Positions 43,183 through 52,185 of a DNA stretch of 64,000 nucleotides are shown here, piece by piece. The notes beneath the pieces are model-generated. The model saw nothing but the letters and a program-made list of their open reading frames with translations, made no database searches and was not told the DNA's origin. Source of the DNA: Trinickia violacea (GTDB taxonomy: Bacteria; Pseudomonadota; Gammaproteobacteria; Burkholderiales; Burkholderiaceae); the NCBI RefSeq assembly GCF_005280735.1, contig NZ_CP040078.1:248001-312000 (forward strand). The letters run 5' to 3'. Each line of letters opens with the position of its first letter. Positions within the stretch are counted from its first letter, which is position 1. Made by a program: the position numbers and the translations under genes.

Positions 43183-44457
43183 TCAGTAGATCGGAAAGCG
43201 CTCGCACAGCGCGAAGATCTCGCGGCGCACGCGCTGCTCAGTCGCATGGTCCCCTTCCGGGTTCGCGCGCAGCGCGTCGAACACCTCGAGGATCAGGCGG
43301 CCGATCTCGCGGAACGCCGCGACGCCGAAGCCGCGCGTCGTGCCGGCCGGCGTGCCGAGACGGATGCCCGACGTGACGGTCGGCTTCTCGGTGTCGAACG
43401 GAATGCCGTTCTTGTTGCAGGTGATGCCCGCGCGTTCGAGCGCCTGCTCGACTTGCGTGCCCTTGAGACCCTTCGGACGCAGATCGACGAGCAGCAAATG
43501 GTTGTCCGTGCCGCCCGTCACGAGATCGACGCCGCCCGCCTTAAGCACCTCGCCGAGCGCCTGCGCATTCGCGAGCACGTTGTCGATGTAGGTCTTGAAG
43601 TCAGCCTGCAACACCTCGCCGAAGGCGACCGCCTTGCCCGCGATCACGTGCATCAGCGGACCGCCCTGCAGGCCGGGGAACACCGCGGAATTAATCTTCT
43701 TCGCGATGTCTTCGTCGTTGGTCAGGACAAAACCCCCGCGCGGGCCGCGTAGCGTCTTGTGCGTCGTGGACGTGACGACGTGCGCGTGCTCGACCGGGTT
43801 CGCGTGGCGACCCGCCGCGATGACGCCCGCGATGTGCGCCATGTCCACCATCAGCTTGGCGCCGACGCTGTCGGCGATCGCCCGGAAACGCGCGAAGTCG
43901 AGCTTGCGCGGATACGCGGAAAAGCCCGCGATGACGAGACTCGGCTTGTGCTGGTGCGCGAGCGCCTCGACCTGGTCGTAGTCGATCAACATCGTGTCGC
44001 GATTCACGCCGTACTGCACCGCGTTGAACCACTTGCCCGAGAGTGCCGGCTTCGCGCCATGCGTGAGATGGCCACCCGCATCGAGCGACATGCCGAGCAC
44101 CGTGTCGCCCGGCTTCGCCAGCGCGAGCATCACCGCGCCATTCGCTTGCGCGCCCGAATGCGGCTGCACGTTCGCGTAGCCCGCGCCGAAGATCTGCTTG
44201 ACGCGATCGATCGCGAGCGTCTCGACCTCGTCGACGAATTCGCAACCGCCGTAGTAACGCTTGCCCGGATACCCCTCCGCGTACTTATTGGTCAGCACGG
44301 AGCCTTGTGCTTCGAGCACGGCGCGCGACACGATGTTTTCCGACGCGATCAGCTCGACCTGCGACTGCTGCCGCTCGAGTTCCTTCAGGAGCGCGTTTTG
44401 AACCGACCCGTCGCGCTGGGCCAAGGGCTGCGAGAAGAAAGATTGAGTGTTCGACAT
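43183..44457 (-). CDS. glyA: Serine hydroxymethyltransferase
   Basis: The 424-residue PLP enzyme interconverts glycine plus 5,10-methylene-THF and serine. The PLP lysine is in TSTTHKTLRGPRGG. The N-terminus ELERQQSQVELIASENIVS and NKYAEGYPGKRYYGG are family hallmarks. In betaine gene clusters this additional copy (glyA1) uses the glycine and C1 units produced from sarcosine. It is upstream of the dipeptidase in the same direction. Sarcosine oxidase genes themselves are not in this window. Confidence 0.95.
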   Translation of the reverse strand: MSNTQSFFSQPLAQRDGSVQNALLKELERQQSQVELIASENIVSRAVLEAQGSVLTNKYAEGYPGKRYYGGCEFVDEVETLAIDRVKQIFGAGYANVQPHSGAQANGAVMLALAKPGDTVLGMSLDAGGHLTHGAKPALSGKWFNAVQYGVNRDTMLIDYDQVEALAHQHKPSLVIAGFSAYPRKLDFARFRAIADSVGAKLMVDMAHIAGVIAAGRHANPVEHAHVVTSTTHKTLRGPRGGFVLTNDEDIAKKINSAVFPGLQGGPLMHVIAGKAVAFGEVLQADFKTYIDNVLANAQALGEVLKAGGVDLVTGGTDNHLLLVDLRPKGLKGTQVEQALERAGITCNKNGIPFDTEKPTVTSGIRLGTPAGTTRGFGVAAFREIGRLILEVFDALRANPEGDHATEQRVRREIFALCERFPIY

Positions 44458-44676
44458 GGAGCGTCCGTGACAGTGAGAGTAGGCGAAGGGCAACGCGAAG
44501 ACCCCGCGGTTTCTGGCATTCCGGCGGAATCACGCTACGGCTGCCGACGCACTATTCTTGTCGTTCGGATTTTCTGTCGTGATGCGAATTTAGACGTGTT
44601 CTTTACCTTTTCCGCCATTTCGTCCATTTCCTGCCAATCGTCTGCACAAAGCGCTCGCGCGGCAATCGGCCTGCGG

Positions 44677-46242
44677 TCAGCGACTCGCTTCGTCCCGCAG
44701 ACGGAACTGCGCAACTGCATCGTTGAGCCGCACGCTCTGCTCTTCAAGCGAAAGCGCGACGGCCGACGCCTCCTCGACGAGCGCTGCGTTTTGCTGCATC
44801 GTCTGCTCCATTTTCGTCACGGTCACGTTGACCTGCTCGATGCCGACCGACTGCTCGTCCGAGGCGATGCTGATCTCGCCCATGATCGTGTTGACGCGCT
44901 CGACCGCATCGACGAGCTCGGACATCGTCGAGCCTGCCTGCGCGACCAGGCCGCCGCCCTCCTCGACGCGGCGCGTCGAAGCGCCGATCAGCTCCTTGAT
45001 CTCCTTCGCAGCCGACGCGCTGCGCTGCGCGAGCCCGCGGACCTCGGTCGCGACGACCGCGAAGCCGCGCCCCTGCTCGCCCGCGCGTGCGGCTTCGACG
45101 GCCGCGTTCAGCGCGAGGATGTTGGTCTGGAACGCAATGCTCTCGATCACGCCGACAATGCCCGTGATCCGCGAGGAGCTTTCGGAGATCGCCGACATCG
45201 TCGCGACGACGCGCTCCATCGCCTGCCCGCTGCGCACCGCGATGTCAGCGGCACCCTCGACATGGCGGCGCGCGTCCCGGGCGTTATCGGCGTTCTGGCG
45301 CACGGCAGCCGTCAACTGCTCGACGCTCGCCGCGGCCTGCTGCAGCGACACGGCCTGCTGCTCGGTGCGCGAGGACAAATCGACGTTGCCGCTCGCGATC
45401 GCGCGGACGTCGCTGACAATCGTTTCCGCACTCGCGCGTACCTGCTGCACCGTCGCGGTAAGGCCAGCCTGCATTTGCTTCAACGCGTTCAGCAGATAGG
45501 CCATCTCGTTTGCGCGGGCGACGACGACGGTGCCCGTCAGGTCGCCCTTGGCGATCTTCTCGAAGTGATCGACAGCGAGATCGATGGGCTCGACGATCGC
45601 CTTCGCGAGCGCGCGCTGCGCGAAGAAGCCGACGATGAGCGCAAACACGGCTACCGCGCCCAACGCCCAGACGATCTTGTGGAATAGCGCGGCGGCCTCG
45701 TCGTAGCGGGCCCGCTCGCGGTCGAACTGAAAGGTTTCGAGGGCCTCGATCGCCTGCTGGTATTCGGCGAAAAGCGCCAGGGGCGCGGAGCGCTGCGTGT
45801 CGAGGAAATTGAATGCGTCGTCGTGATCGAGCAGCGACAGCGCCTTCAGGAAGACCTGGTCAAGCAGCGTCTGGCGGCATTTTTGGAGCGCGTCGAACAG
45901 CGCCTGCTCCCGTGCATCTCGATCGTGCAGGCGCACGTACGCGTCAAGTTCGTCGTTGCTTTGCTTAAGCAGCGTATGGAGCTGCGCGATCTCATTCTTG
46001 GCCGGCTGGCCGGCGGCGATGATTTGCGCGACGTCACCAAAGCGCTCGCGCGCGACGAGCATGCGCTCGGAGCTCGTCTTGAGGTGCAGCAGCGACGCGG
46101 TGTCGTCGCGGTACATCGATTCAAGGGCAGCATTGCCCACGTAAAGGCCGGCGATACACGACCCTACGACCAGGACGAGCAGCACGGTGTAGCCGGCGAT
46201 CGTCGTGGCGAGGCCACCGCGGATGGAAAACTGTTTGAGCAT
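44677..46242 (-). CDS. Methyl-accepting chemotaxis protein
   Basis: The 521-residue receptor has an N-terminal membrane helix (YTVLLVLVVGSCIAGLYVG) and a four-helix-bundle periplasmic domain (about 35-185). A second helix near 190-210, a HAMP domain and a signalling hairpin follow (NILALNAAVEAARAGEQGRG, then VATEVRGLAQRS). It lies within the betaine cluster, just before the divergent GbdR-like regulator, so chemotaxis toward quaternary amines is a plausible inference, but the ligand cannot be read from sequence. Confidence 0.92.
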   Translation of the reverse strand: MLKQFSIRGGLATTIAGYTVLLVLVVGSCIAGLYVGNAALESMYRDDTASLLHLKTSSERMLVARERFGDVAQIIAAGQPAKNEIAQLHTLLKQSNDELDAYVRLHDRDAREQALFDALQKCRQTLLDQVFLKALSLLDHDDAFNFLDTQRSAPLALFAEYQQAIEALETFQFDRERARYDEAAALFHKIVWALGAVAVFALIVGFFAQRALAKAIVEPIDLAVDHFEKIAKGDLTGTVVVARANEMAYLLNALKQMQAGLTATVQQVRASAETIVSDVRAIASGNVDLSSRTEQQAVSLQQAAASVEQLTAAVRQNADNARDARRHVEGAADIAVRSGQAMERVVATMSAISESSSRITGIVGVIESIAFQTNILALNAAVEAARAGEQGRGFAVVATEVRGLAQRSASAAKEIKELIGASTRRVEEGGGLVAQAGSTMSELVDAVERVNTIMGEISIASDEQSVGIEQVNVTVTKMEQTMQQNAALVEEASAVALSLEEQSVRLNDAVAQFRLRDEASR

Positions 46243-46390
46243 GGGGCTGCCTTGAACCGGCGACCGGCACGCGACCGGCGGCGGATGTGTCTTTCAGGTC
46301 ACGAAACACGCTTGCCTCCTGGTAAAGCGCGGCAAACGCGGGAGCGATGGACGGGATAACGGCGCAGCCAATAGGAAGTTTTGCGCTAAC

Positions 46391-46417
46391 TCGACATGGA
46401 CATGGCAAATTGCGACT
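46391..46417. promoter_or_regulatory. Possible GbdR-type operator between the chemoreceptor and the GbdR-like gene
   Basis: TCGACA and GCGACT start 21 bp apart in the divergent region 46243-46530. The half-sites match the pattern at 31868, 33036 and 48919, but the 15-base core is different, so this is a weaker candidate. It could serve the regulator (autoregulation) or the chemoreceptor. No other gene is present in this interval. Confidence 0.35.
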
Positions 46418-46530
46418 TCCGTATGCGCGGCCTAGGGTTTTGTCGCATGGCACGTTTCTTCCGCTCGCTCCCAGAATACGGTGCGGTATTCCCCCTAAAC
46501 GACACTGATCCAGCCCAAGGAACGGTCCAT

Positions 46531-47514
46531 ATGTCCCCCGACCGTGCGGCGAAGTTCGCGCACTTCGCCTTCATGCCACTGCCTAACTTCACCATGATCG
46601 CGTTCGTGAACGCGATCGAAGTGCTGCGCATGGCCAATTACTTGAGCGGCGAGCCGCTTTACCGATGGTCGATCATCAGCCCGGAAGGCGGCCCGGTGAC
46701 GGCAAGCAACGGACTCGATATCAACACCGGCCCGGCGGAATGCGTCGGGCAACCGGACATCGTGTTCGTCTGTGGCGGCGTCGACGTGCAGAACGTCACA
46801 ACGGCCGCGCATCTGTCCGCTTTACGCCGCTTTTCCCGCATGGGTGTCGCGCTCGGCAGCCTCTGCACGGGCACCTATGCGCTGGCGAAGTCCGGCCTGC
46901 TCGCCGGCTACGCTTGCGCGATTCACTGGGAAAACATGTCGGCGCTGAAGCAGGCGTTTCCCGATACGCGCTTCTTGAGGGAGCTATTTGTAATCGATCG
47001 CGATCGCGTCACATGCACGGGCGGAGTCGCACCCCTCGACATGATGCTGCATCTGATCACTGCACGCGTCGGTACCGCACGCGTCATGCAGATTGCGGAG
47101 CAGTTCGTCGTCGAGCATGTTCGCGATAACAATGCGCAACAGCGAATACCACTCATTGCACGGCTGGGTTCAGCTAACAAGTCGCTGTTTGAAGTCATGG
47201 CGCTGATGGAAAACAACATCGAGGAACCGCTCTCGCGCGATGAGTTAGCGCGACTAGCCAGCATGTCGCAGCGGCAATTGCAAAGGCTGTTTCATGAGCA
47301 TCTCGGGATGACACCTACCCATTACTACCTGACGCTTCGGTTGCGTCGCGCACGTGAACTGCTGTTGCAGACCAATATGTCGATCATGGACATTACGATG
47401 GCGTGTGGTTTCCAATCGGCGTGCCACTTCAGCAAGAGTTACCGTGAGACCTTCGGCGTCCCGCCCACGCGAGAACGCCGCAAGCAGGTCGCGCCTCTGG
47501 CCACTTACTCTTGA
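46531..47514 (+). CDS. gbdR: GlxA-family AraC regulator, probable GbdR
   Basis: The 327-residue protein has a DJ-1/PfpI-like sensor domain (MPLPNFTMIAFVNAIEVLRM; GSLCTGTYALAKSGLL; IHWENMSAL) and an AraC domain (LASMSQRQLQRLFHEHLGMT; MDITMACGFQSACHFSKSYR). The C-terminus resembles Pseudomonas GbdR more than the paralogue at 28613 does. GbdR senses betaine and dimethylglycine and activates gbc, dgc, glyA and transporter genes. The start chosen has AAGGA nine bases upstream; longer in-frame starts exist. Confidence 0.8.
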   Translation: MSPDRAAKFAHFAFMPLPNFTMIAFVNAIEVLRMANYLSGEPLYRWSIISPEGGPVTASNGLDINTGPAECVGQPDIVFVCGGVDVQNVTTAAHLSALRRFSRMGVALGSLCTGTYALAKSGLLAGYACAIHWENMSALKQAFPDTRFLRELFVIDRDRVTCTGGVAPLDMMLHLITARVGTARVMQIAEQFVVEHVRDNNAQQRIPLIARLGSANKSLFEVMALMENNIEEPLSRDELARLASMSQRQLQRLFHEHLGMTPTHYYLTLRLRRARELLLQTNMSIMDITMACGFQSACHFSKSYRETFGVPPTRERRKQVAPLATYS

Positions 47515-47552
47515 GTCTCGCCCGTCCGCGGCCCGAGACGTCTGCCAACCCA

Positions 47553-47590
47553 AATAAAAACAGGCGGTCCAAATGCAGGACCGCCCGTCT
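47553..47590. terminator. Bidirectional intrinsic terminator between gbdR and fdhA
   Basis: GGCGGTCC (47563-47570) and GGACCGCC (47578-47585) form an 8-bp stem with a 7-base loop. On the minus strand it is followed by TGTTTTTATTT, a strong end for fdhA; on the plus strand a weaker CGTCTTCATT follows for the converging gbdR. Confidence 0.8.
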
Positions 47591-47610
47591 TCATTGCGCC
47601 TATCGCCGAC

Positions 47611-48810
47611 TTACGCGGCCCGCAGCAGGTTGTGCGGATCGATGACGAATTTGCGCGGCGCGCCACCGTCGAACTTCTTGTAGCCTTCCGGCGCTTCGTC
47701 GAGCGAGATCACCGTCACATTGACGATATCGGCGATCGGCAGCCGGTCGAACAGGATCGCCTGCATCAGATTGCGGCTGTACTTCAGCACCGGCGTCTGA
47801 CCCGTATGGAAAGAATGCGACTTCGCCCAGCCGAGGCCGAAGCGGATGCTGAGACTGCCGTGCTTCGCGGCGACGTCCTTCGCGCCCGGATCGTCGGTCA
47901 CATACAGGCCCGGGATGCCGATCGCGCCCGCGGGCCGCGTGATTTCCATCAGCGAGTTGAGCACCGTCGCAGGCGCTTCTTCAGAATGGCCAGACGCGCC
48001 ATGGCCATGCGCCTCGAAGCCCACGCAGTCGACCGCGCAGTCGATCTCCGGCTTGCCGAGGATCTGCTCGATCTGTTCGCCGAGCGTTGCGTCCTTCGAC
48101 AGATCGACCACCTCGAAACCCATCGCCTTCGCGTGCGCGAGACGTTCGGCGTTCATGTCGCCGACGATCGTGCAGGCCGCGCCGAGCAGGCGCGCCGATG
48201 CGGCCGCCGCCATGCCGACCGGGCCGGCGCCCGCGATGTACACCGTCGAGCCGGGCTTCACGCCCGCAGTCACCGCGCCGTGATAGCCAGTCGGCAGAAT
48301 GTCGGAGAGGCAAGTGAGATCGCGGATCTTGGCCATCGCCCGATCGCGGTCCGGGAATTTAAGCAGGTTGAAGTCCGCGTACGGCACCAACACGTACTCC
48401 GCCTGACCGCCGATCCAGCCGCCCATGTCGACGTAGCCGTAGGCGCCGCCCGCACGCGAGGGATTCACGTTCAGGCACACGCCCGTGTGCTGCTCCTTAC
48501 ACATCTGGCAGCGGCCGCAGGCGACGTTGAACGGCACCGACACGAGGTCGCCGATCTTCAAAGTCTCGACATCGCGCCCTACTTCGATCACCTCGCCGGT
48601 GATCTCATGACCGAGCACGAGCCCGACTGGCGCCGTGGTGCGACCGCGCACCATGTGCTGATCGGAGCCGCAAATGTTCGTGCTGACCACCTTCAGAATC
48701 ACGCCGTGGCCGATGGCCCGGCCGCTCGGATCGACCATCTTCGGATAGTCGATCTCCTGAACCTCGACTTTGCCCGGGCCAAGATAGACGACACCTCGAT
48801 TGTTGCTCAT
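47611..48810 (-). CDS. fdhA: Glutathione-independent formaldehyde dehydrogenase
   Basis: The 399-residue zinc alcohol-dehydrogenase-family protein oxidises formaldehyde to formate with NAD. It has catalytic-zinc residues in STNICGSDQHMVRGRT and GLVLGHEITGEV, structural-zinc cysteines in ACGRCQMCKEQHTGVC, and a Rossmann motif IAGAGPVGMAAAASARLLG. Formaldehyde is released at every demethylation step of betaine, dimethylglycine and sarcosine, so this gene completes detoxification. The start follows GGAGACAGTGCA. A good candidate GbdR-type operator lies about 110 bp upstream. Confidence 0.93.
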   Translation of the reverse strand: MSNNRGVVYLGPGKVEVQEIDYPKMVDPSGRAIGHGVILKVVSTNICGSDQHMVRGRTTAPVGLVLGHEITGEVIEVGRDVETLKIGDLVSVPFNVACGRCQMCKEQHTGVCLNVNPSRAGGAYGYVDMGGWIGGQAEYVLVPYADFNLLKFPDRDRAMAKIRDLTCLSDILPTGYHGAVTAGVKPGSTVYIAGAGPVGMAAAASARLLGAACTIVGDMNAERLAHAKAMGFEVVDLSKDATLGEQIEQILGKPEIDCAVDCVGFEAHGHGASGHSEEAPATVLNSLMEITRPAGAIGIPGLYVTDDPGAKDVAAKHGSLSIRFGLGWAKSHSFHTGQTPVLKYSRNLMQAILFDRLPIADIVNVTVISLDEAPEGYKKFDGGAPRKFVIDPHNLLRAA

Positions 48811-48918
48811 TGCACTGTCTCCTTCCGGTTGGATCGCGCTGCTGCGCACCGGCGGAAGCGGCGCCAGCAGCGACTGCATCAGAGTAGTCCGGAAGGCAAC
48901 GCGGATGACAGGCAAAAC

Positions 48919-48945
48919 CCGACACGCGCTTGCCCTGCGCCGACA
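48919..48945 (-). promoter_or_regulatory. Candidate GbdR-type operator upstream of fdhA
   Basis: Plus-strand reading: CCGACA, fifteen bases (CGCGCTTGCCCTGCG), CCGACA. Identical half-sites start 21 bp apart. The core shares GCTTGCSCT with the site before the transporter ATPase gene. Confidence 0.55.
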
Positions 48946-49009
48946 TCAAGTCGAACGCAATGACCTGGGGGCGAATCTTGAACTCACGATCCACAGCAGT
49001 CCGGCGCAC

Positions 49010-49351
49010 TTACGCCTGCTGCTGCAAGTCGAATATCCGGTTCATCGGCACCCACTTCTGTCCTGCCGGCGTCCAGGGCGTGGGAGCCTGAAAACTCCAC
49101 ATCAGGTCCTCCCATTGCCGGACCGCGGGATTGCTTTCTGCGGCGCGTGCCATTCTGTCGGCGTCGTATCTGCCGTCGTCTGTTTCCATGACCATGAATA
49201 ACCGCGTTCCCAGGCGATAAATCTCCATAGTCGAGACTCCATGCTCGCGTATATGCCTGACGACATCAGGCCAGACCTCTCGGTGAAGTTCTTCGTAACG
49301 CGCGATAAGATCCGGATCGTCTCTCAGATCCAGGGCAAAGCAGTAGCGCAT
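49010..49351 (-). CDS. L-rhamnose/L-fucose mutarotase family protein
   Basis: The 113-residue protein belongs to the RhaM-type sugar mutarotase family (MRYCFALDLRDDPDLIARYE; HVREHGVSTMEIYRLG-like block; final WVPMNRIFDL). Such enzymes interconvert anomers of L-rhamnose or L-fucose-type sugars. At the end of a cluster with an aldose dehydrogenase it likely supplies the preferred anomer. It is in the same direction as the UxaA-like gene, 118 bp downstream of it. Confidence 0.87.
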   Translation of the reverse strand: MRYCFALDLRDDPDLIARYEELHREVWPDVVRHIREHGVSTMEIYRLGTRLFMVMETDDGRYDADRMARAAESNPAVRQWEDLMWSFQAPTPWTPAGQKWVPMNRIFDLQQQA

Positions 49352-49469
49352 AGCGGTTCCGTCTCAAGAAAGAAGTAAGCCAGTCGATGGCGAACTGCCA
49401 GCTCACCTTATGCGAATCCGGCGGCCCTCCCGGGTGCAATGCTCAATTTTCATCTCGTCGCGCCGACCG

Positions 49470-50996
49470 TCACATGACCGCGCCCCGCAGCCACGGCACG
49501 AACTCGCGATCGCCGATCCCGTTTTCCTCGCTGCAGGTCCGCTCGCCCGACGCTACAGCCAGGACCAGTCGAAACAATCGCTCCCCCGTCTCTTCGACGC
49601 TGAGTGAGCCGTCGACGATCTCGCCGCAGTTGAAGTCCATATCGGCCCGCATGCGCTCGAAGAGCCCTGTGGTTGTCGCGAGCTTGATCGTCGGAACCGG
49701 CTTCGAACCGAATACCGAACCGCGTCCGGTGGTGAAGCAGATCAAATTCGCCCCTCCCGCGATTTGTCCGGTTGCGGACACCGGGTCGTAGCCTGGCGTA
49801 TCCATGAACACGAGGCCGCATTCGGATACCGGGTCCGCGTAGTCGTACACGGCCTTGAGTGCGGTGCCCCCTCCTTTCGACACCGCACCCAGCGATTTTT
49901 CCAGAATCGTCGTGATGCCGCCCGCCTTGTTTCCGGGCGACGGATTGTTGTTCATTTCTCCCCCTGCATCGCCCGCATAGCGCTCCCACCACCGCAGCTT
50001 CTCGAGCAGCCGATCCACCACGCCGCGCGACGCGGCTCGCGCCGTCAACAGGTGTTCGGCGCCGTAGATTTCCGGCGTCTCGGAGAGGATAGCGGTCCCG
50101 CCATTGCGTACGAGCAGGTCAACGGCCGCGCCGAGTGCGGGATTCGCCGTGATTCCGGAGTATCCGTCGGAGCCGCCGCACTGAAGCCCGACCTTCAATC
50201 GCGCTGCGGGCACTTCCGTGCGGGCTGCGCGCTCGGCCACGTCAACGAGCTCGTGAACGATCGCGATCCCCCGGGCGACGGTCTCTCGTACACCGCCCTC
50301 GTCCTGTATCACGAGTGTCCTGATCGGGCCAGGATTGAGCGGGCCCAGCAATTCGGCCATGCCGCTCACCTGGTTGACTTCGCAACCCAGTCCGACGAAC
50401 AGCACGCCGGCGAAGTTCGGATTGCATGCGTAGCCGACAAGCGTACGGCGTAGCAATGCGATGCCGTCTCCGGCCGCCGATAGACCGCATCCGCTCTGGT
50501 GCGTGATGGCGACCACGCCATCGACCCCTCCGAAGGCGGCCATCGCGTCGCCCTTGAACGCGTCCGCTATCGCGTGACAGACGCTCGCGGAACAATTGAC
50601 GCTCGCGATCACGCCAATATAGTTGCGCGTGCCGACCTGCCCGTCCGCCCGCACATACCCCTGGAACGTATCCGAGCGATCGGCTTCGGCGATACGGTAC
50701 GTCGCATTGTCGGGTGGTCGCTCGCTCTGATGATGTTCGGGCATGCCGACGTTATGTACGTGGACATGCTCGCCTGCCGCGATGTCGCACAGCGCAACAC
50801 CGATCGTCTGCCGGTACTTGATGATGCGCGCCCCTCGCGCGATGTCACGGGTAGCGACCTTGTGACCCGCGGGAACGGGGGCCGGGACCCGCAATGTCCG
50901 CCCGGCCACGTCGATCGACACATCTGCGCTCAATGCGCGAAGCGCCACCGCTACGTTGTCTTCGTCGTGAAGAATCACCACTGTCTGGTCTTTCAT
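49470..50996 (-). CDS. UxaA-family altronate dehydratase
   Basis: The 508-residue protein has both UxaA parts in one chain: an N-terminal SAF domain (residues about 1-90) and the large catalytic part (GYVRADGQVGTRNYIGVIAS; ITHQSGCGLSAAGDG; GLQCGGSDGYSGITANPALG; NNPSPGNKAGGITTILEKS). The family dehydrates D-altronate to 2-keto-3-deoxygluconate or related sugar acids. Its ATG overlaps the stop of the UxaB-like gene (ATGA), so the two are made together, matching consecutive steps. Confidence 0.88.
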   Translation of the reverse strand: MKDQTVVILHDEDNVAVALRALSADVSIDVAGRTLRVPAPVPAGHKVATRDIARGARIIKYRQTIGVALCDIAAGEHVHVHNVGMPEHHQSERPPDNATYRIAEADRSDTFQGYVRADGQVGTRNYIGVIASVNCSASVCHAIADAFKGDAMAAFGGVDGVVAITHQSGCGLSAAGDGIALLRRTLVGYACNPNFAGVLFVGLGCEVNQVSGMAELLGPLNPGPIRTLVIQDEGGVRETVARGIAIVHELVDVAERAARTEVPAARLKVGLQCGGSDGYSGITANPALGAAVDLLVRNGGTAILSETPEIYGAEHLLTARAASRGVVDRLLEKLRWWERYAGDAGGEMNNNPSPGNKAGGITTILEKSLGAVSKGGGTALKAVYDYADPVSECGLVFMDTPGYDPVSATGQIAGGANLICFTTGRGSVFGSKPVPTIKLATTTGLFERMRADMDFNCGEIVDGSLSVEETGERLFRLVLAVASGERTCSEENGIGDREFVPWLRGAVM

Positions 50997-52153
50997 GATG
51001 CCCGTGCCCCTTGAGCGGCGTGTACCAGTCCGTGCCGCGCCAGCGTGCTTCGCAAGCGCGGCTGGGCCGCCGGCAACGATAGCGAATCCGCGAGTTCGAT
51101 CAGCGGCAATATCCGCCTCTTGATCTTTTCGACATGGTTTTGCGCGATATCCGCAATTCGATGATCGAGGTACGGGTTGAGAAACCGCTCACGCACGCTT
51201 TCGAGATACCGCTCGGCGCGGCTGCGCAAGTCCATCGCGGCGAATACGTCGAGGACTTCTTCTTGCCAAACTGCCTCGATGCCGTCGCGCAGCCGTACAT
51301 CGTTCATCGCATCGAGAACCGTTTCGGACGAGGCGCGGCCCTCCTTGAGCCACTGATCGGCCAGCCAGGTATGACCTAGATTGAGGAAGAACAGCTTCAA
51401 CCGCTCGTAACTGCGCAAATCGTCCGTGAGCACGATGTCCTCGTGTACGCACGGAAGTTGCATGCCGTCGCGCCGCTCGATTGCCCATAGCGCATAGGGC
51501 TCGGCGACCGCGCCGACCGGATCGATCGGCTCGGATACGATGCGGTCGACCAGGGAGTTCACCCAGACGCAGTCCTCGAGCAAATAGCCGACAAACGATT
51601 GTGGGAGCGCCCATCGTTGAGCCAGACCGAGCACGACATCTCGAAGGGTGTCGCCATTGTTGGCGATGAGTTCGCACGGAAAGACCGACACGCCGGCATC
51701 GGGCCTCTCGCGCCATCGCGCATGAAGCAACGCCAGCAGTTTGGCGGGGTAACTGTGCGGTACCTGCGCAGTGTTCGCCAGCAAGGCAGCTGAATCGCGC
51801 TCGTCGAGCCGATAGCCCGTATCACCGGTGTTCGATACGATGACGCGCACGTCTTCGATCGTCGCGCAACGAACCGCGGCCCAGTCTTCATCGGCAACCC
51901 ATGCCGTGCGGACGGCTTGGCATTCGATCATCTTGTCCACGACCGAACCGTCTTCCACGCCGCGAATATTCACGGGGTATTTGCCCGCTTGAGAAAGAGC
52001 CGCCACACGCGCGCGGCTTGACGGGTTCCCGGTGGTCTGCACAACGCTGATGCCGCCGATCGCGTCGCCGCGCTCAAGCGCCTGAGATACGAACAGGGCG
52101 ACGTGTGCCAAAAGAAAACGGCTCGTGCCGAACTGAAGTATGGGTTCGCTCAT
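50993..52153 (-). CDS. Mannitol-dehydrogenase-family oxidoreductase, tagaturonate reductase (UxaB)-like
   Basis: The 386-residue protein belongs to the polyol-specific long-chain dehydrogenases (ILQFGTSRFLLAHVALFVSQ; IVSNTGDTGYRL; SVFPCELIANNGDTLRDVVL; NLGHTWLADQWL). UxaB reduces D-tagaturonate to D-altronate. The start after GGGCAGG is preferred over one 13 codons upstream. It lies 32 bp after the L-galactonate-dehydrogenase-like gene and overlaps the dehydratase gene, an order that follows the pathway. Confidence 0.85.
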   Translation of the reverse strand: MSEPILQFGTSRFLLAHVALFVSQALERGDAIGGISVVQTTGNPSSRARVAALSQAGKYPVNIRGVEDGSVVDKMIECQAVRTAWVADEDWAAVRCATIEDVRVIVSNTGDTGYRLDERDSAALLANTAQVPHSYPAKLLALLHARWRERPDAGVSVFPCELIANNGDTLRDVVLGLAQRWALPQSFVGYLLEDCVWVNSLVDRIVSEPIDPVGAVAEPYALWAIERRDGMQLPCVHEDIVLTDDLRSYERLKLFFLNLGHTWLADQWLKEGRASSETVLDAMNDVRLRDGIEAVWQEEVLDVFAAMDLRSRAERYLESVRERFLNPYLDHRIADIAQNHVEKIKRRILPLIELADSLSLPAAQPRLRSTLARHGLVHAAQGARAS

Positions 52154-52185
52154 CCTGCCCGTCCTGAATGGTCCGCCGCCACGGG

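Noticed and set aside
44535..44747. A 70-codon minus-strand frame between glyA and the chemoreceptor
   Set aside because: It overlaps the chemoreceptor 3' end in another frame, has no ribosome site and an unstructured Arg-rich composition.
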